From Fomitopsis serialis (taxonomy: Eukaryota > Basidiomycota > Agaricomycetes > Polyporales > Fomitopsidaceae), in NCBI RefSeq assembly GCF_022376445.1, contig NW_025955060.1, forward strand, positions 62,001-126,000: a stretch of 64,000 nt of DNA, read 5' to 3'. This document shows positions 39,916 to 53,100 of the stretch, piece after piece (within the stretch, counting starts at the first letter, position 1; each line of letters opens with the position of its first letter). Made by a program: the position numbers and the translations under genes. A model generated the notes under the pieces. It was not told the origin of the DNA. It was given only the letters and a program-made list of their open reading frames with translations, and made no database searches.

Positions 39916-42900
39916 TACATGTCAATTTATGAACAACTTCAAGCTGCCCACATCAGAAGTTATGCTTGGAAAGACTGCTAGTATATTGTCTATGCATAGA
40001 GTACTGACATATCTTCCACATTTTGCACTTCAGAGTAGCCTGCTAATTGGATAGGTTGTTGTAATATGAGGATCATAGCTTGAAATCATGAGCAACATAC
40101 CAATTGAGTAAGTTATTATATATTCATATGAGACTCTCTGTTGCTCCGTTGAGAACACAGACATTATGGATCTGTTTCTTACTTGGTAAATTGCCAAGTT
40201 GCTTATCAATATGATCTGAATACTAATGAACAGTGTTACTGGTTTGTATTGATAGTAACATAGAGAAAATAGCTTGGGAATGTTGCAAAGAAGTAAGGAG
40301 AGCCTCTAGATCAACTAGAACTCAAGGAAGGGGAATCTGGGGGGTTGACTACAGTAACCACTACTCAGTTGGGACTTGCTGTCAGTGCTGTTGTACAAGT
40401 ATTAGCCCTTGATCAGAGAAATTCTGATACCAAAGGATGTCTTTCAGTAGATTGTTAATAGTACTTCCCCAAGTACAAACCAATCAACAGTGGAGGATGG
40501 AACCAATATACAGAGGAGAAGTATACCAGTAAGGAATTCTGAAAAAGGCCTGTCAAGAATTGATGTGTTATACAAGGAATACAACCAAAGAATGTGCAGT
40601 TTGCTCTCACCATAAGTGAACAGTTACCAGACACTGACCAGTAGTACAAAGCCATACTAAGGTATGTTACTGGATTGGAGCTCAGCTCCTGAGTCAATAG
40701 TAATGGGCTCATGTACAATGTGAAGCAATGTATCACCATAGTAAGTGCCATCAAGACTGATAGAGTCATGGGCAGGATTGATCACTGATGAATTGAAGGT
40801 ACATAAGAGTACAGAAGCAAGTGGTAGATGAGATAAATGTTTGGACTTGCTCATAGGGATGCTCCTTGTGTGCATTTATGCACAGCCTTTTAGTTACATA
40901 AAATACTTCATAGAATCCTACAAAATAGTAGAAGACTCAGTACACCACTTTCCAAGGCCATTCAAGATGCACAATAAGCTCACAGGCTCATTGTAAGGCA
41001 AGGGTAGATGTGCCAATAATTCTCACTGATCATCAAGGATGTGCTCTGTGATTCATGACACACCACTTGCAGGTTGTCCTGAAACACTAGCACAGCCTTA
41101 TGAACACTAGTCACTCATAGATTGCCTGCCAGCTGGGATAATATATCAATAGATAACATAGTCTGAGCTAATAGAACCCCAGTAATATCTTTCAAAGCAT
41201 CTGGTCACAAGGGGTCTAAGGAGAGCACTAGAAACCTGGTAATAGTCCAGTCAGAACATACACCAATAGGTGCCACAAAGAATAACAATGTGGGAAAAAA
41301 AGATCACTTAAATCTGGTCAGAAGGCATTGTGAACCCCAAATGAAGTCCATTAAAAGGATCTAGAATAAAGATAACAAAGCCCAGGAGTGATAACAATTC
41401 CTGCTGCCTATCCTATTCAAAGACCATATCTATGGAATTTCTTGTGTAAAAAGTTTTTTAATGCCTTGTCCCTAACAACAGACTGCATACTAAGACTTGC
41501 ACATGGGCCTTTCCTGGGTATTCTAGTAATGCCTACTATCAATGGCCATGCTCTCTGATCATAAGTCCAAGGATTTCTATATCTTCAGACATACTCCCAA
41601 GATAATCACCAGTGTCCTTTTCTGGCTGACTGTTCATTATTTTGTGTGCACATACAATGTATGGTACTATATTTGGATTACACACTATATTTTTCATGTT
41701 GACATTCCTTGGGCATGGCAGATACCACCCAGGATCAACTGCCAAATGGTGTACTGGTAGGCACACTGCCACATATTTCCAATGCTGTTCAAATATCACA
41801 CATGTTCACACCTGGGTCTAAAGTGTTATATCTCCACTTTCCATATAACATGAAAGGACCCAACATGAGTAGCTGATATTTTATCATCACATGTAAAAGG
41901 AAACAGCTGCAGCAAATGAGAGTACTCCCAAAGTCATATTGTTGACTAGAGATCCATAAAAGGACACCCATATATTGGCTCAGAAGTCCATTGTAATATG
42001 GCCTCTTCACTGTTGCTTAGTAAGCAATGCAAGTCTGCATTATTTCCATGGCAACCATGACTTCTTCTGAGCCCAATCAGGAAGAAATCACAGCATACAC
42101 TGCAATATGAGTGATAGTAGACATTGCACAAACAGACACCACTGTCAATACATTTTTGCCCATATGAACAAGCCAAGAGCTGCCTATTCTATCTTCACAT
42201 ACCAAGGGCCATTGCATGAGAATAGGATGATGGTAGTGCGTACAGACATTAGATATGCTCCAGGCAAAAATTATATGAGCAATTAACAACCAAGCATAGC
42301 ACCATCATACTGTATAGTTGGCACTGCTTCATATTGACACAATCAGTCAAAGACATGCTTATACTGGACTGGGACAATAGAGCTGCAGACATCAGGCTGT
42401 GAACTCTGCATTAGCACATCTGAGATGTACTGTCATGCATTGGCCTACAACAGTCAGCACAATATGATGTCATGGGATCATCTGATTTTATCTCATTTCC
42501 TACCATTTATCTAGCATTGCAGAGACCATCAAAGCATTTGATCACCTATGTGTGGTGTCCCTACTTTATGACATTGCTAGCCTATAGACTTTCTAGCAAC
42601 AGTAGTAAATGCACAACACAACTTGTACAATGTCTTTCTATCACTTTCTAGGATCAGTACAGTGTCATAAAGCTCTGTGAACCCATACTATGGATAGCTA
42701 TGCCATTCACATGTGAGACAGAGCCAATATTACATACTCAGCATTAACTGTGGCCTTTGTGCCACAGGTGTTCACCATTTTCTGCATATGCCATTGCCTG
42801 CCCAAGGGTTTAGACATGAGCTAATCACTACTTATAGCAAGCAGTACAAGGTGAATGGAATCATACAGAATATTCCCTTGTTTTATCCGCATTTTCTGAG

Positions 42901-43839
42901 CCCAGACACAGCAGATAACTCGGACTTTCCATTTTGAGAAGGTCAGGTACCACATATGGCAGGTTTCATTCAGGTCTCATATAGCCACACAATCCATAGG
43001 CAGTTGGCAAGCATCACAGGAAACACAAACAAAGTGAAAGAACCAGTGTGTACAGAGGCATATGTATTTTATTTCGCTTTGTGAATGGTGGGTGCCATGT
43101 TTATATGAATCCATGGGAAGGCATACTATGTACAGCCTTTCTGACATCATATACATGACTGGGAATATTCCCAATTGTTTTTGATTTTTTGGGAGACCAT
43201 AGCACAGCAAATACATTGTCACTAATGAGCTTGTGGCTTGCATTCAAACTCAGCCCAATAGCCTGCCTTTGCAGGGCCTATTGAAGAGTTGAACTGAACA
43301 GAATAGCCTAGGATCCTGTCTGGAGCTGCCAGTCCCTGAGAATTCCAGGTGATAATGGTGCTTACAAGATGGACCAAGACTCATTGAAAGAGTGGCTTGT
43401 ATTAGGCTATGCATGGGAAACTCTGCATTATTATATGTTTTCTGCCATATGGCCTCAACAGTCAACCCAATACAAATCCATAGTACTATCTAATTTTTCT
43501 CTGATTTTCCTGCTATTTATCCAGTCCTGCAGAGGCCATGCATGGCCAACTTCCCAAATGGGCAGGGGACTAACCATATATGGCAGTTTTGTATGTTTGA
43601 TATCCTCCACCTCACAGAGCCCATACACGTGGAACTGTCTTGTACAAGCATCATACACACACCAACATTTGCTTATATCCCCAGTATCACTTGCCAAGGT
43701 CAGTACTCTGTGAAAAACAACAAGAACACCAAATCTGGGCACCCCTGTCAGTACTCAAGGGGCATTCCATGGAGAAGCAATATTTTGGGACTTTTCCGCA
43801 TTTAATGGGGTTCTAGTAAGAGCTCAGTTAGTGTGGCTT

Positions 43840-44100
43840 GAAGCCATCAAAAAACTCGGCATGAAGAGCTGAGACTGAAAGATTACTTTAAAAGGGAACA
43901 TTTGTCACCATTTCAGCCAATGGGAGTGCTCCAAAATCCCCTTTGAGTGACCGGAGTCGTCGACAGGCCGGAATTCCGGCCTGTCGACAACTCCGCTTCG
44001 GCAACGGGCGCTCAATCGAGTGCTTAGTAAGCAATGTAAGTGCACACTGTTACTGCAGCACAATTCACTTGTTTTGGGCTCAAGAAAATGCGGATTAATC
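43840..44100. repeat. Dispersed module A with CpG-retaining palindrome
   Basis: Same module as 33,420 and 44,870, but the centre is a perfect 30-bp palindrome (43,959-43,988) and the 70 bp around it holds about 14 CpGs. Confidence 0.7.
43953..43994. repeat. 42-bp palindrome
   Basis: Centre gccggaattccggc; arms perfect over 15 bp each, then one mismatch, then five more pairs. The mismatch is cg on one side and ca on the other. Confidence 0.9.
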
Positions 44101-44869
44101 AGACAATATTCCAGGATATATGTGAAGCATCCCTGAGCATTTTTACAAGTGGAGAAGATTCCACTATATGGTCATTCAGTGCTGAGACATCATCACATGC
44201 ATGTTATTACCATTTTTCCCCACCAATAGCTGTGCTGTGCAACTTCCAGACACATCCATGCATTGTAAACTATGCACATAGCTATACCGGTCATAGGCAA
44301 TGTATTTCAGAGACAACAAGCCATTCATATCTGCACAGTCACTTGTGATTCTCTAAATGTTGTCCTTTGTGTTTCTCTGTTTCCTGACTTTCAAACAATT
44401 GGGCAAGTCATACTAGTCATATATTGTGGGGGCCTCCATACAAGATGAACTGCCTTCAATTACAAGGCAATACAGATGAGTCTGATTACACATAATATTC
44501 CCTGATTTTATCTGGATTTTCTGAGCCCAGACTGAGCAGGTTAAGCAAAATTACCATTTTAGGAAGGTCAGCTACCCTATTTAGCAGGTTTGAGATGTCA
44601 GAGAATCTGTGGGCAGCATATAGGCTTCAAAAGAGAGACTTTTGAGGTGAAAAGGGATGCACTCATGTGCACAGAGGCATTTGCATTTTTTTTTGTTTTG
44701 TGAATTGTGCCATGACCAGTGAAGGTAATGGGCAAGTCACAGCAGCTATAGACTCTATGACATCATACCTATCACAGAGATTATTTTGGGAATTTTCCGC
44801 ATTTTAGTGAGGCCACAGTACAGCAGGTACAGTGCCACTAAGGAGCCTGTGGCTGAGATTCATACTCAG

Positions 44870-45130
44870 CTCAAAACCTCGGCAGCCTGCCTGATTAGGG
44901 CAGAAAAGGGCTTGTTGCACCAATCAGAGCAGCTCGGCATCCTTCTCGTGCCGTTCGGAGGTGCAACCGTGCCAAATTTCCGCACGGTTGCACCTCCGAA
45001 CGGCATCTGGGCGCTTAGTGGGCGCTTAGTAAGCGATGTAAGTGCGGACTGTTACTGTGCTTAAGAGAGCTTGTTTAGACTCAGAAAAAAGCGGAAAATT
45101 GAGACAATATTCAAAATGATCCAGGCAATG
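44870..45130. repeat. Dispersed module A with hairpin
   Basis: Contains the 23-bp-arm hairpin at 44,950-45,004 followed by gggcgcttagt twice, then gtaagtgcggactgttactg and gactcagaaaaaagcggaaa. Confidence 0.7.
44950..45004. repeat. Perfect 23-bp inverted repeat, 9-nt loop
   Basis: Left arm 44,950-44,972 starts gccgttcggaggtgc; loop caaatttcc; right arm 44,982-45,004 is its exact reverse complement. CpG-rich against a CpG-free surrounding. Confidence 0.92.
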
Positions 45131-45829
45131 TGAATAAAGCTGTATATTGCATGGGTTTGACATCAGATCAGATAGCATTCTCAATAACCTGGTAAGATGG
45201 TTGCTGTGGCCCCAGTGAGCTTATATAAGCCTGCTACTTCACTCTTGGAACTGCTCATGTACTGGACAACCCTATAAGATGGTAGTGTAAGTACACATTC
45301 AGGTATGTATCCCTAGATTGTGTCTGTGAGCAAGACAAAGCCAGTGGCTGCATAATTGCCATATGAAGTATATTGCCTTCCCAAAGAGGAATCATACACA
45401 AACAGGGGCATGTAGGGCTCAGAAAAATGCAGAAAATCTATGAGATATACAGACACATCAAAGACAAGTGTATGATTGCCTTGAGCTGCAATGGTCACCA
45501 TTAAACTTTATGCAAGGGCCATAATATGGCAAAAGATGCTCAGATTACCCATTATAGTCCTTGTTACCTGTATTACAGAAGCTGCTGAGCTGTACACACT
45601 GTCTAAACCACACATATCTATCACAGTGTACATATGGAACATATTTGAGTCATACACAGGTACTTTGAATCTTCAGAGGCACATGTGCATTTTTATGTTT
45701 TGCATTTCCTGGCCTACCCAGCCACTGTCAGTAAAATTCCTGTATACTCTCTGAATGAAGGGCTATCAGATGAGCATACTATGATTTGTTACTGGCTGAG
45801 GCTACAAGTGGTCTACAATATGTGAGCGC

Positions 45830-46160
45830 TTACCACAGTGAGCTGCCAGGCAGACAGTCACGTGACAGTTTTACCAGTTTCCTTATTGGGGGAACTGCTA
45901 AGGTGTTTCATGGCCCTCATATCCATAACAGAGCGCTTAACCACTGCAATTGTTTGTATCTGTTGGTGCAAGTTGCATCGTCTGGGAGTCTGAAATTTCA
46001 GACTCAGATAAGTAACCCATACTAACAGTTACTTATCTCTGCTTATTGGGGTGGCTGCAAGTCACGTACATTGTGGGAACAAACTGCCATTTTGGAGGAA
46101 TTGCTAAGGTGTTTCATGGTGGTCCATCATAAGAACGATACCTTCGTACCTCAGGGATTG
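45830..46160 (-). repeat. Terminal repeat related to the 6.2-kb element, inverted
   Basis: Ends aacgataccttcgtacctca + gggattgtaac, matching the outer end at 57,409 in the same orientation. CpGs at cgtac and cgata remain. Confidence 0.55.
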
Positions 46161-46377
46161 TAACTCAATGGATTCACTCACCAGCAGCATGACATTTGGT
46201 GCACCATGTTTGGGATGGCCACCTGTGGCCCCTTCAAGGGTAGGTTACTCATAGGTACCTGCACCTACCAGGGCAAAAGGTTCTGAAATTGATGGATAGG
46301 CCCAAACTTCATTGTAACAATGGCCAGATGTTGCACTGGAATGTTAGGTGCACCCATTTGGGTGCCTCTGATGCTCT

Positions 46378-46782
46378 GTGCTTCCTCCCACCATTTTTGT
46401 GCATCCACCACTGCACCTCACTTCTCGAGGATGCTGCCAATCAACGGTAAGGCTCAGCGATGATGTGATTCCTCTGGCCATATTGTTGAATGAACTCCAG
46501 GTCATCGAGGATGCACTCAAAATCTATACAAAGATGTTTCCCCAAGCTAGGTCAGGTAACCACTTGTGGAAAGAGGTGTTGGACACTTCTGACTGGATGT
46601 CAGAGATTATGTCACTCAGGATTGCTGACAGTGTTGACATTGTGGATGAAAAGGGTGTCTGGAGGGCCCATGTCACCACATGCTACAGTGAAGGCATACA
46701 CATCATGAACCGCTGTGCAACATATTTTGGCTACCTCATTGATGCCATGAACAGGGTCCTCAGCTTGAGCTCCATGGCATAA
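46378..46782 (+). pseudogene. 134-residue open frame of unknown origin, likely transposon-derived
   Basis: An uninterrupted frame with protein-like composition (RLSDDVIPLAILLNELQVIE, later LDTSDWMSEIMSLRIADSVD) and a few CpGs. It starts shortly after a terminal repeat (46,160). No family recognised; could be a gene fragment carried by an element or an exon of a decayed transposase. Confidence 0.3.
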
Positions 46783-47199
46783 CCCAAGGCACCTGGCAGA
46801 TCATGCTTTATCAAACCCATCATGGTATGTTGCCATTGTAACATGGCTTCAATCTCACCATGCTGATTCTCTGCAGCTGTTATGACTGTGGGTCACAGTA
46901 AATTAATACTTACTATCAGAATAGTACCAAAACCCTTTCCAATTAATAGAGAATAAGAGTTGAGAATGAAGCTCTATTACAGAGGAGTAGTAATAGAATG
47001 TAGTATCTTGGAAAGTCTTTCCGAGACAAGGGAACAACTTCACACAAGAGTTATTGAAGTAAGACACTACTGATGTAAGCCTGACTCCTTGAACATTCTT
47101 TATCAACCTTACTGAACCCTTACTAGTAGCATGAAGCAATACTAAGTAAGGGAATGTTAGTTCCTAATACTCAGTGAGGCTATGAATATTAGACTAACC

Positions 47200-49128
47200 T
47201 AGTGCATAGCGTGGGTGTACCCATGGGTGTCTCAGAGCATACCCATACCCATACCCACATGGGTTGCATACCCATGCCATGGGTATGGGTTTTGCATGGG
47301 TATTATGAGTACCCATGGGTATGGGTAATGTTATGGGTAGTCCTATGTGCAGTTCATGCTCAATGGCTTGCAAGATATGATGACACTTATTGTGCAGAGG
47401 CCAGAATATCAATCAGGCACTGTACAGTTGGTGAATTCTCATCATAAATTGATGCTATGTGCAAGACCAAGGATGAGCACCCCTCAGACCAGTTCACTGA
47501 CTGTGTGGTCAATCACAACAGTGGGAGTTTCCAGTTTTTGTCCCACATACATGCAAGAACAATAGAAAGATGAGTGGGTATGGGAGGGGTCAAAGCAAGG
47601 TTTGGTGTATCAAAGTCAAACATAGCAATACACAGGGGTGTACCTTTTTCCAAGTTGTAGACTTGTAGTGTTGTTGCATGTCATGCTCACTTGTTAAACT
47701 GCAATAGAATGGGCAAGTGTGTTGCCTGAAGTAAGAACTGAAGGGCAGGTAATACAGGATAGGCAAAGATGAACAACTGACAAAAAGGGAAAACAATGTA
47801 AACAAGGCACAAAGATCATGGAAGCAAGGTATGTATTACAACTCATAACTCTGGTGGTTACACAAGTGTGTCATAACAGTACAAATAGCTACACAGACCC
47901 ACAAGAACTGAGGAATGAAACTAGCAAGGTTGTATACATCAATAGATCTTACATATTTTACCAAATATGAACAGTGAGGCAATGGGCAGAGCCTTATAAC
48001 ATGTGCTGTTTACATATAGCAGTATCACAGGTCAACAGTCAGCAGATAAATATACCTCAGACTCAACAACTACACAACTGAATCACAGGAAAGATGTAGC
48101 AGTGCTCCATCAATACCAGCAGTGTCTTTCACATATAACAGCCTGTGAGAAGAGAGTCATATCAGGATTATTAAGCAATATCATCACAGGATCCCCACAT
48201 TTCATTACTTTTTCACCAATATAGCATCAATAAGGGGCAAGGCCTGTCAATGACTATGCCAAAAGGCAGTTTCATTGAGCTTAGCTTGCCAATTGTTAAG
48301 TGGTGCATATAGGCCCTATGTTGAGAAGGTTTGTCATCTGAGTGGTCATGTGGCCGCTGTCAATACCATTCCATGAGCACCTTGAATTTATTGAATTGAC
48401 CAACAAGGCATGAACACTACCTCATAGGTATGTACTGCTGGTGCGACAAGCATAAAGGCCCATCTCAAAGTGTTTGTGACATAGCAATCATGCTGATTTC
48501 TTTTCCATCAGGATCCCTTGTCACAGGTGACCAACTAAGCATTACACAGTATTACCAGCTGTCTAACAAGGACAGCTTTAAAGTAAGTAGGATTCAGTAT
48601 GGTCACATTGTTTGGTAGAGCATTCCAGCTACACCATACTGACAAACACATGGCACTGCAGTAATCATTGTGCATTGAAAAGGTTAGTTGAGCTTTCTCC
48701 TAATTCTTCATTTGAGCCACAACAGCACATACACTGCAATGCACATTAGATATTTCATTTGCTTATTTGATGGCCTCAGCAATCTGTGTATTTGATTATA
48801 GCATATCAATATTGGCAAAAGCCATGTCATGCATGGTCAATGAGTCTTGAGGGAAAAATGACTGGTGACTTTACCATACTGCCACTATTGCAAAATACTC
48901 TCAAGCAAGCTTCAGAATGGTGACACCCTAAATGCTAGCATACTATGAGAGTGACACAACACTGAATACCTGGCTAGGAATTAACATTGATTACTGCCAG
49001 TGGATAAGCACTGCAGAAGTCCATGAGTTTCATGGGTACATGGGTCAGATTTTGGCTACCCATACCCATACCCATGCATACCCATACCCATGACCCACAT
49101 GGGTTACTCATACCCATGCAATGCACTA
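47200..49128. mobile_element. hAT-like non-autonomous element with 8-bp target duplication
   Basis: Flanked on both sides by the direct 8-mer gactaacc (47,192-47,199 and 49,129-49,136). Termini are inverted: tagtgcat at the left, atgcacta at the right. Subterminal zones (47,212-47,340 and 49,030-49,120) are arrays of acccat/atgggt units in both orientations. An 8-bp duplication with a TAGTG start is the hAT signature. The interior (1.7 kb) encodes no intact transposase. Confidence 0.8.
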
Positions 49129-50032
49129 GACTAACCAGATGTTGTACAGTGCGAAGCTATGTACTACCAAGATAAGAATGACTTCAGATGTGTTCTGGAT
49201 ATGAGTAGATGATGGAAGATGTATTTAGGGGATGAGAACACTGTCCTTATATACATGAAGAGGTTTCTAGAATATTCTATGCCTAATGGCCTGCACATGT
49301 ACAATTGCTGTGCAACAAAGCTATTCCTTCATTGCCTTGAAGTCATGGTAAACACATGTCTGCCTGATCACTGAAGTCTCAACACAGCTTTACTTCGGCA
49401 AAGTCTTGGACTTCCCTTTATTAGCTCACAAAGTGTTTACTCCTTTCAGAATACAGTCTGGTATTCTGTAAAGTCATTGTTCTCTGGAAAAGGTATACAC
49501 TATCATGCTCACTTAATTCCGAGAACAATAGCTTTCAGCTAATTCCAACAATTGAGTTTGGAATCAAGGTATAAGAAGAGCACTTCTTTGGAATATCCAT
49601 AACAGCAGCCCCATGATGGTGATTCCCCTGAAAGCAGAGATGAGGATGCCTTAGGAGAGGACAATGACATGGACAAGGAGGGATGCATAGAGGGTGGTCC
49701 ACCTGCTGTCTGGGTGCCACCCATGGCCTTACCTGCACCCATCAAGAAGACATTGATGAGCTCTTACTATTTCTGCTCCTGAATTGTGATGTTCTGGATG
49801 AATTTCAGGAGGACACTGAGCTGGAGAATGTCATACATGCAGGTGTTGGGAGCCACAAACATCAAAGCATACAGGTACAGGACTCAAACAATGTCCAGCC
49901 CAGGCAGGATCAGAATATGTAGTTGCCAATTCAATGTGGAGCCAGCAACAAGGTTGAGATGGTCTGCACACAGCTCAATGTTGTGCGTGTGGGTGGCCTA
50001 GTGGCCCCTTCTGCAATCACATATGATGGTGC

Positions 50033-50125
50033 TGCACTATGGGAAGATGAGCAGATGCTGGATGGACAACCCACACACTGGTTCAGGGTTGTCCATCCAG
50101 CATCTGCTCATCTTCCCATAGTGCA
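50033..50125. repeat. Perfect 40-bp inverted repeat, 13-nt loop
   Basis: Left arm 50,033-50,072 (tgcactatgggaagatgagc...), loop acacactggttca, right arm 50,086-50,125 exact reverse complement. No CpG in the arms. Confidence 0.92.
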
Positions 50126-53100
50126 CACTGCCTCAAATTAATTCCCCACCACCCTTGTCTAACCAATACATTGAGGATGAAACAGAGATGGAGAAAGGGA
50201 GGCTTGCAAAGTGCCCTCAGACAAGTAATGCAAGCAGAAGCTCGTCAACTCCAACCTCTCCTGACCACAAGAAGATCCAACTGACTGAACCAGTGCTCTT
50301 GTTCCCAACACAACAGAAGTTGCTCTGGTGCATGTTACCAATGGTGAGCAATTCTGTTTGTGTCAAGAAAAAAAGGGGGGGTATTGCTGTTAGCCACCAA
50401 TATGATTCACATCTGCACCTACAGCACAGTAGCCATGCACCTTATCAATGACTATGTTCTCATCTACCTTCCAATTGTGGAGCCATGTGAGTATTGAGTC
50501 TACTGCCTCATTGATCATTGAGCAGGTGAGATCAGGATCAGCATTGAGAAACACAGTTGCACTGACATCCCATTTTATCTTGTTGACAAACCAAGCCAGC
50601 TTGCCATCTGCACCAGGCATGACTCTGATGTTGACATGGGTGGACTGCTATTCATGGTCAGATGTTCAGAGTCTACCTTGACCCAATTCCTGTTCTTGCC
50701 TCCATGGCCATTGGCCCATTACGGAAGGGTGTCCATATAACTGTCCATGTATGTGAGACGGTTGAGATTGAAAGAATGAACTCTCACCCCACCTCACCCA
50801 AAATGATGTCCTTGAACAGCCCTGTCATTAGTCAGCCAAAACAAAGAAGTGCTGTACTTTCATGTGCAGAATGCAGACAGTTGTACTGTTCCAACAAGGT
50901 CTCTTCCATCCTGAGCAGGAGTTTCTTGCTGTCTATGACATGCTGGAGGGTCATCAGGACAAAATCTTGCAGTGCTGCAGTGGGCTGGGCATGTGTGCCT
51001 CAATCATGGGAAAAGCAGTCCTTGTTTGCGTAGTTGTTGCCACCATTGCACAGTTGGATTCCAAGTGTCAGAAGACAGCCACATGAGCAAGAAAACAGGT
51101 GGTGAGCAAGGATGGTGATGTACTGTGTTTCATCAGGCAGCAACCAATTTGTGAGTGCGCAGTAATGCCAACATGAGTCCAGGGGAGAAATTGTATGCAC
51201 AGTTATGATCCCTGAGGTATGAAGGAATCATTCTTATGACTGGAGAGAATGTAACACTTAGCATGGAGCCCAATGTGGCAGGTTTTTCCCACAGTGCATG
51301 TGACTGTTTGAGCACCAGATAACCAAAGATAAGTAACACTTACTATGCCATCATTAGCTGAGTTTCAAATTTCAGACTCCCAGACAACACTCCTTGCACC
51401 AACACACCCAAACAAATGCTGTGGCTGACAATTCCCCATGGACTTGGGGCTCCTGTAACGTCTAGCTTGGAGCCCAATATGGAAAGTGGTGAACATGGCA
51501 TGTGACCTCACCAGCAGCACTGGGCTCCAATATAATCAATTGCTTTTTGCAACAGTAAGCACCCACAAATGGGTATGGCAAGCATATAGTCAACTTGTAG
51601 CCCTTGTTTCATAGAGTCTACAGTAATTTTGTTGGGTCCCAATAGTGGCTAGTTAGGCCAGAAAATGCACAATACAAAAAAAAACACAAGAGACTTTGCG
51701 GAATTTGAACTGCTCATTTTAGATATGGAGCACACAATCCACACAGTATAGCCATGTGTCTCAGACATCATGAAACTGCTTTATGGTGCCATAAAAGAGG
51801 AGAGAATGGGCAAGACTGGCTGATTTCATGCTTGTACATGGTATTATAGCTTACCTTCCATATATGGTAACATATTGTAAACATCACACACTTCATCAAC
51901 ATGCCATAGTACTCTATGAATATCTTCTGATTTATCTGCAATTTATGAACCACCACATTCACTTTACTTGCTGGGGAGAGGGCCATGGCTGGCAGTACAA
52001 TCCCATTGGTTTAGATACATGAGAAAGTTTTTGCAATTTAGTAAGTAAGCTGCCATGTATTGTGCATCTTGTATAAATTGCTATATACATAGGACACTGT
52101 CTGTCGTGGTGAAGAACACAGACTTACATTAAGACTTGCACATGGAATCATTATTGCCTTTGCTGGGTATTCCAGTAATGCCTACTCTCAATGGTAATGG
52201 TCTCCATTCATAAGTCCCATGAACACAAAAGTTTTCTACCTTCAGAAATACTTGTGAGATAATTTTGAGTCTCATTTGCTAGCTGCGACTTTCTTTTTTT
52301 GTCTACATACACATGATATATTACTATATTTAGATCAGCCATATTGCTCTCATAAAACCATACTCTCTAAATATTGAGATTCTCCACTGTTTATTTGACA
52401 TGGCAGGTACCATTCAGGATTAAATGCCAAATTGGGTACTCCACCAGATATTACTACGTGTGTATTAATTAGTACCTGCTTCTTAGACCCTTCCATGATA
52501 TATCCAATGCTGTTCAAATGGCACAATTGTTCACTCTTGTGGCTATATGGGGTGGCTGACCTTCCAGAAATGGCAATTTTCATTCACCTGCTCAATCTGG
52601 GCTCAGAAAATGCAGATAAAACCAGGGAATACTATGTGAGATTGGATTCATCCATGATGCCTGCTGTATGTAGATAATTGATGCTTTATAGAGCCCTCAG
52701 AGTCTACAACTAGTATGGCTTGCCCACATATTCAAAATCGAGAAAACAGAGAACTACACATACCTCTGTAGACAATTACAAAGTGACTCCACATATGAAT
52801 AGGTTGTTGTATCTGAAACACATTGCATATGACCTGTGTAGATCATGTGCATAGGCTGAGTGTCTGGAATGTGCACAAAACTGCTTTTAATGGGGCAATA
52901 TTGTCATAACATGCATGTGTTGATGTCCCAGCACTGAATGAACATATGGGACAATTCTCTCCACTTGTTAATATGCTCAGGCATGTGCCACAGAAATTAT
53001 GGGATATTATCCGATTTTACTGGGCTTTTTGGGGCCCAAAACAAGTAAGTTTTGCTGCAGAAACAGTGTACACTGACATTGCCTACTAAGCCGCACCCTA

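Noticed and set aside
44950..45004. Rho-independent terminator or CRISPR-like repeat
   Set aside because: Eukaryotic context, no T-tract, and no regular spacer array.
45000..45040. Helitron 3' end (hairpin followed by CTRR)
   Set aside because: A hairpin is present and cttagt follows, but no exact CTRR end at the usual distance and no 5' TC end or Rep/helicase sequence found; kept only as a hypothesis.
47212..47340. (ACCCAT)n array as a telomere or interstitial telomere
   Set aside because: Units occur in both orientations inside an element with terminal repeats and target duplication; fungal telomeres are usually TTAGGG.
49683..51086. Series of short open frames on both strands in the desert as a gene
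   Set aside because: Some minus-strand pieces look protein-like (for example DFVLMTLQHVIDSKKLLLRM near 50,950) but frames break repeatedly and no family is recognisable; treated as decayed element interior.
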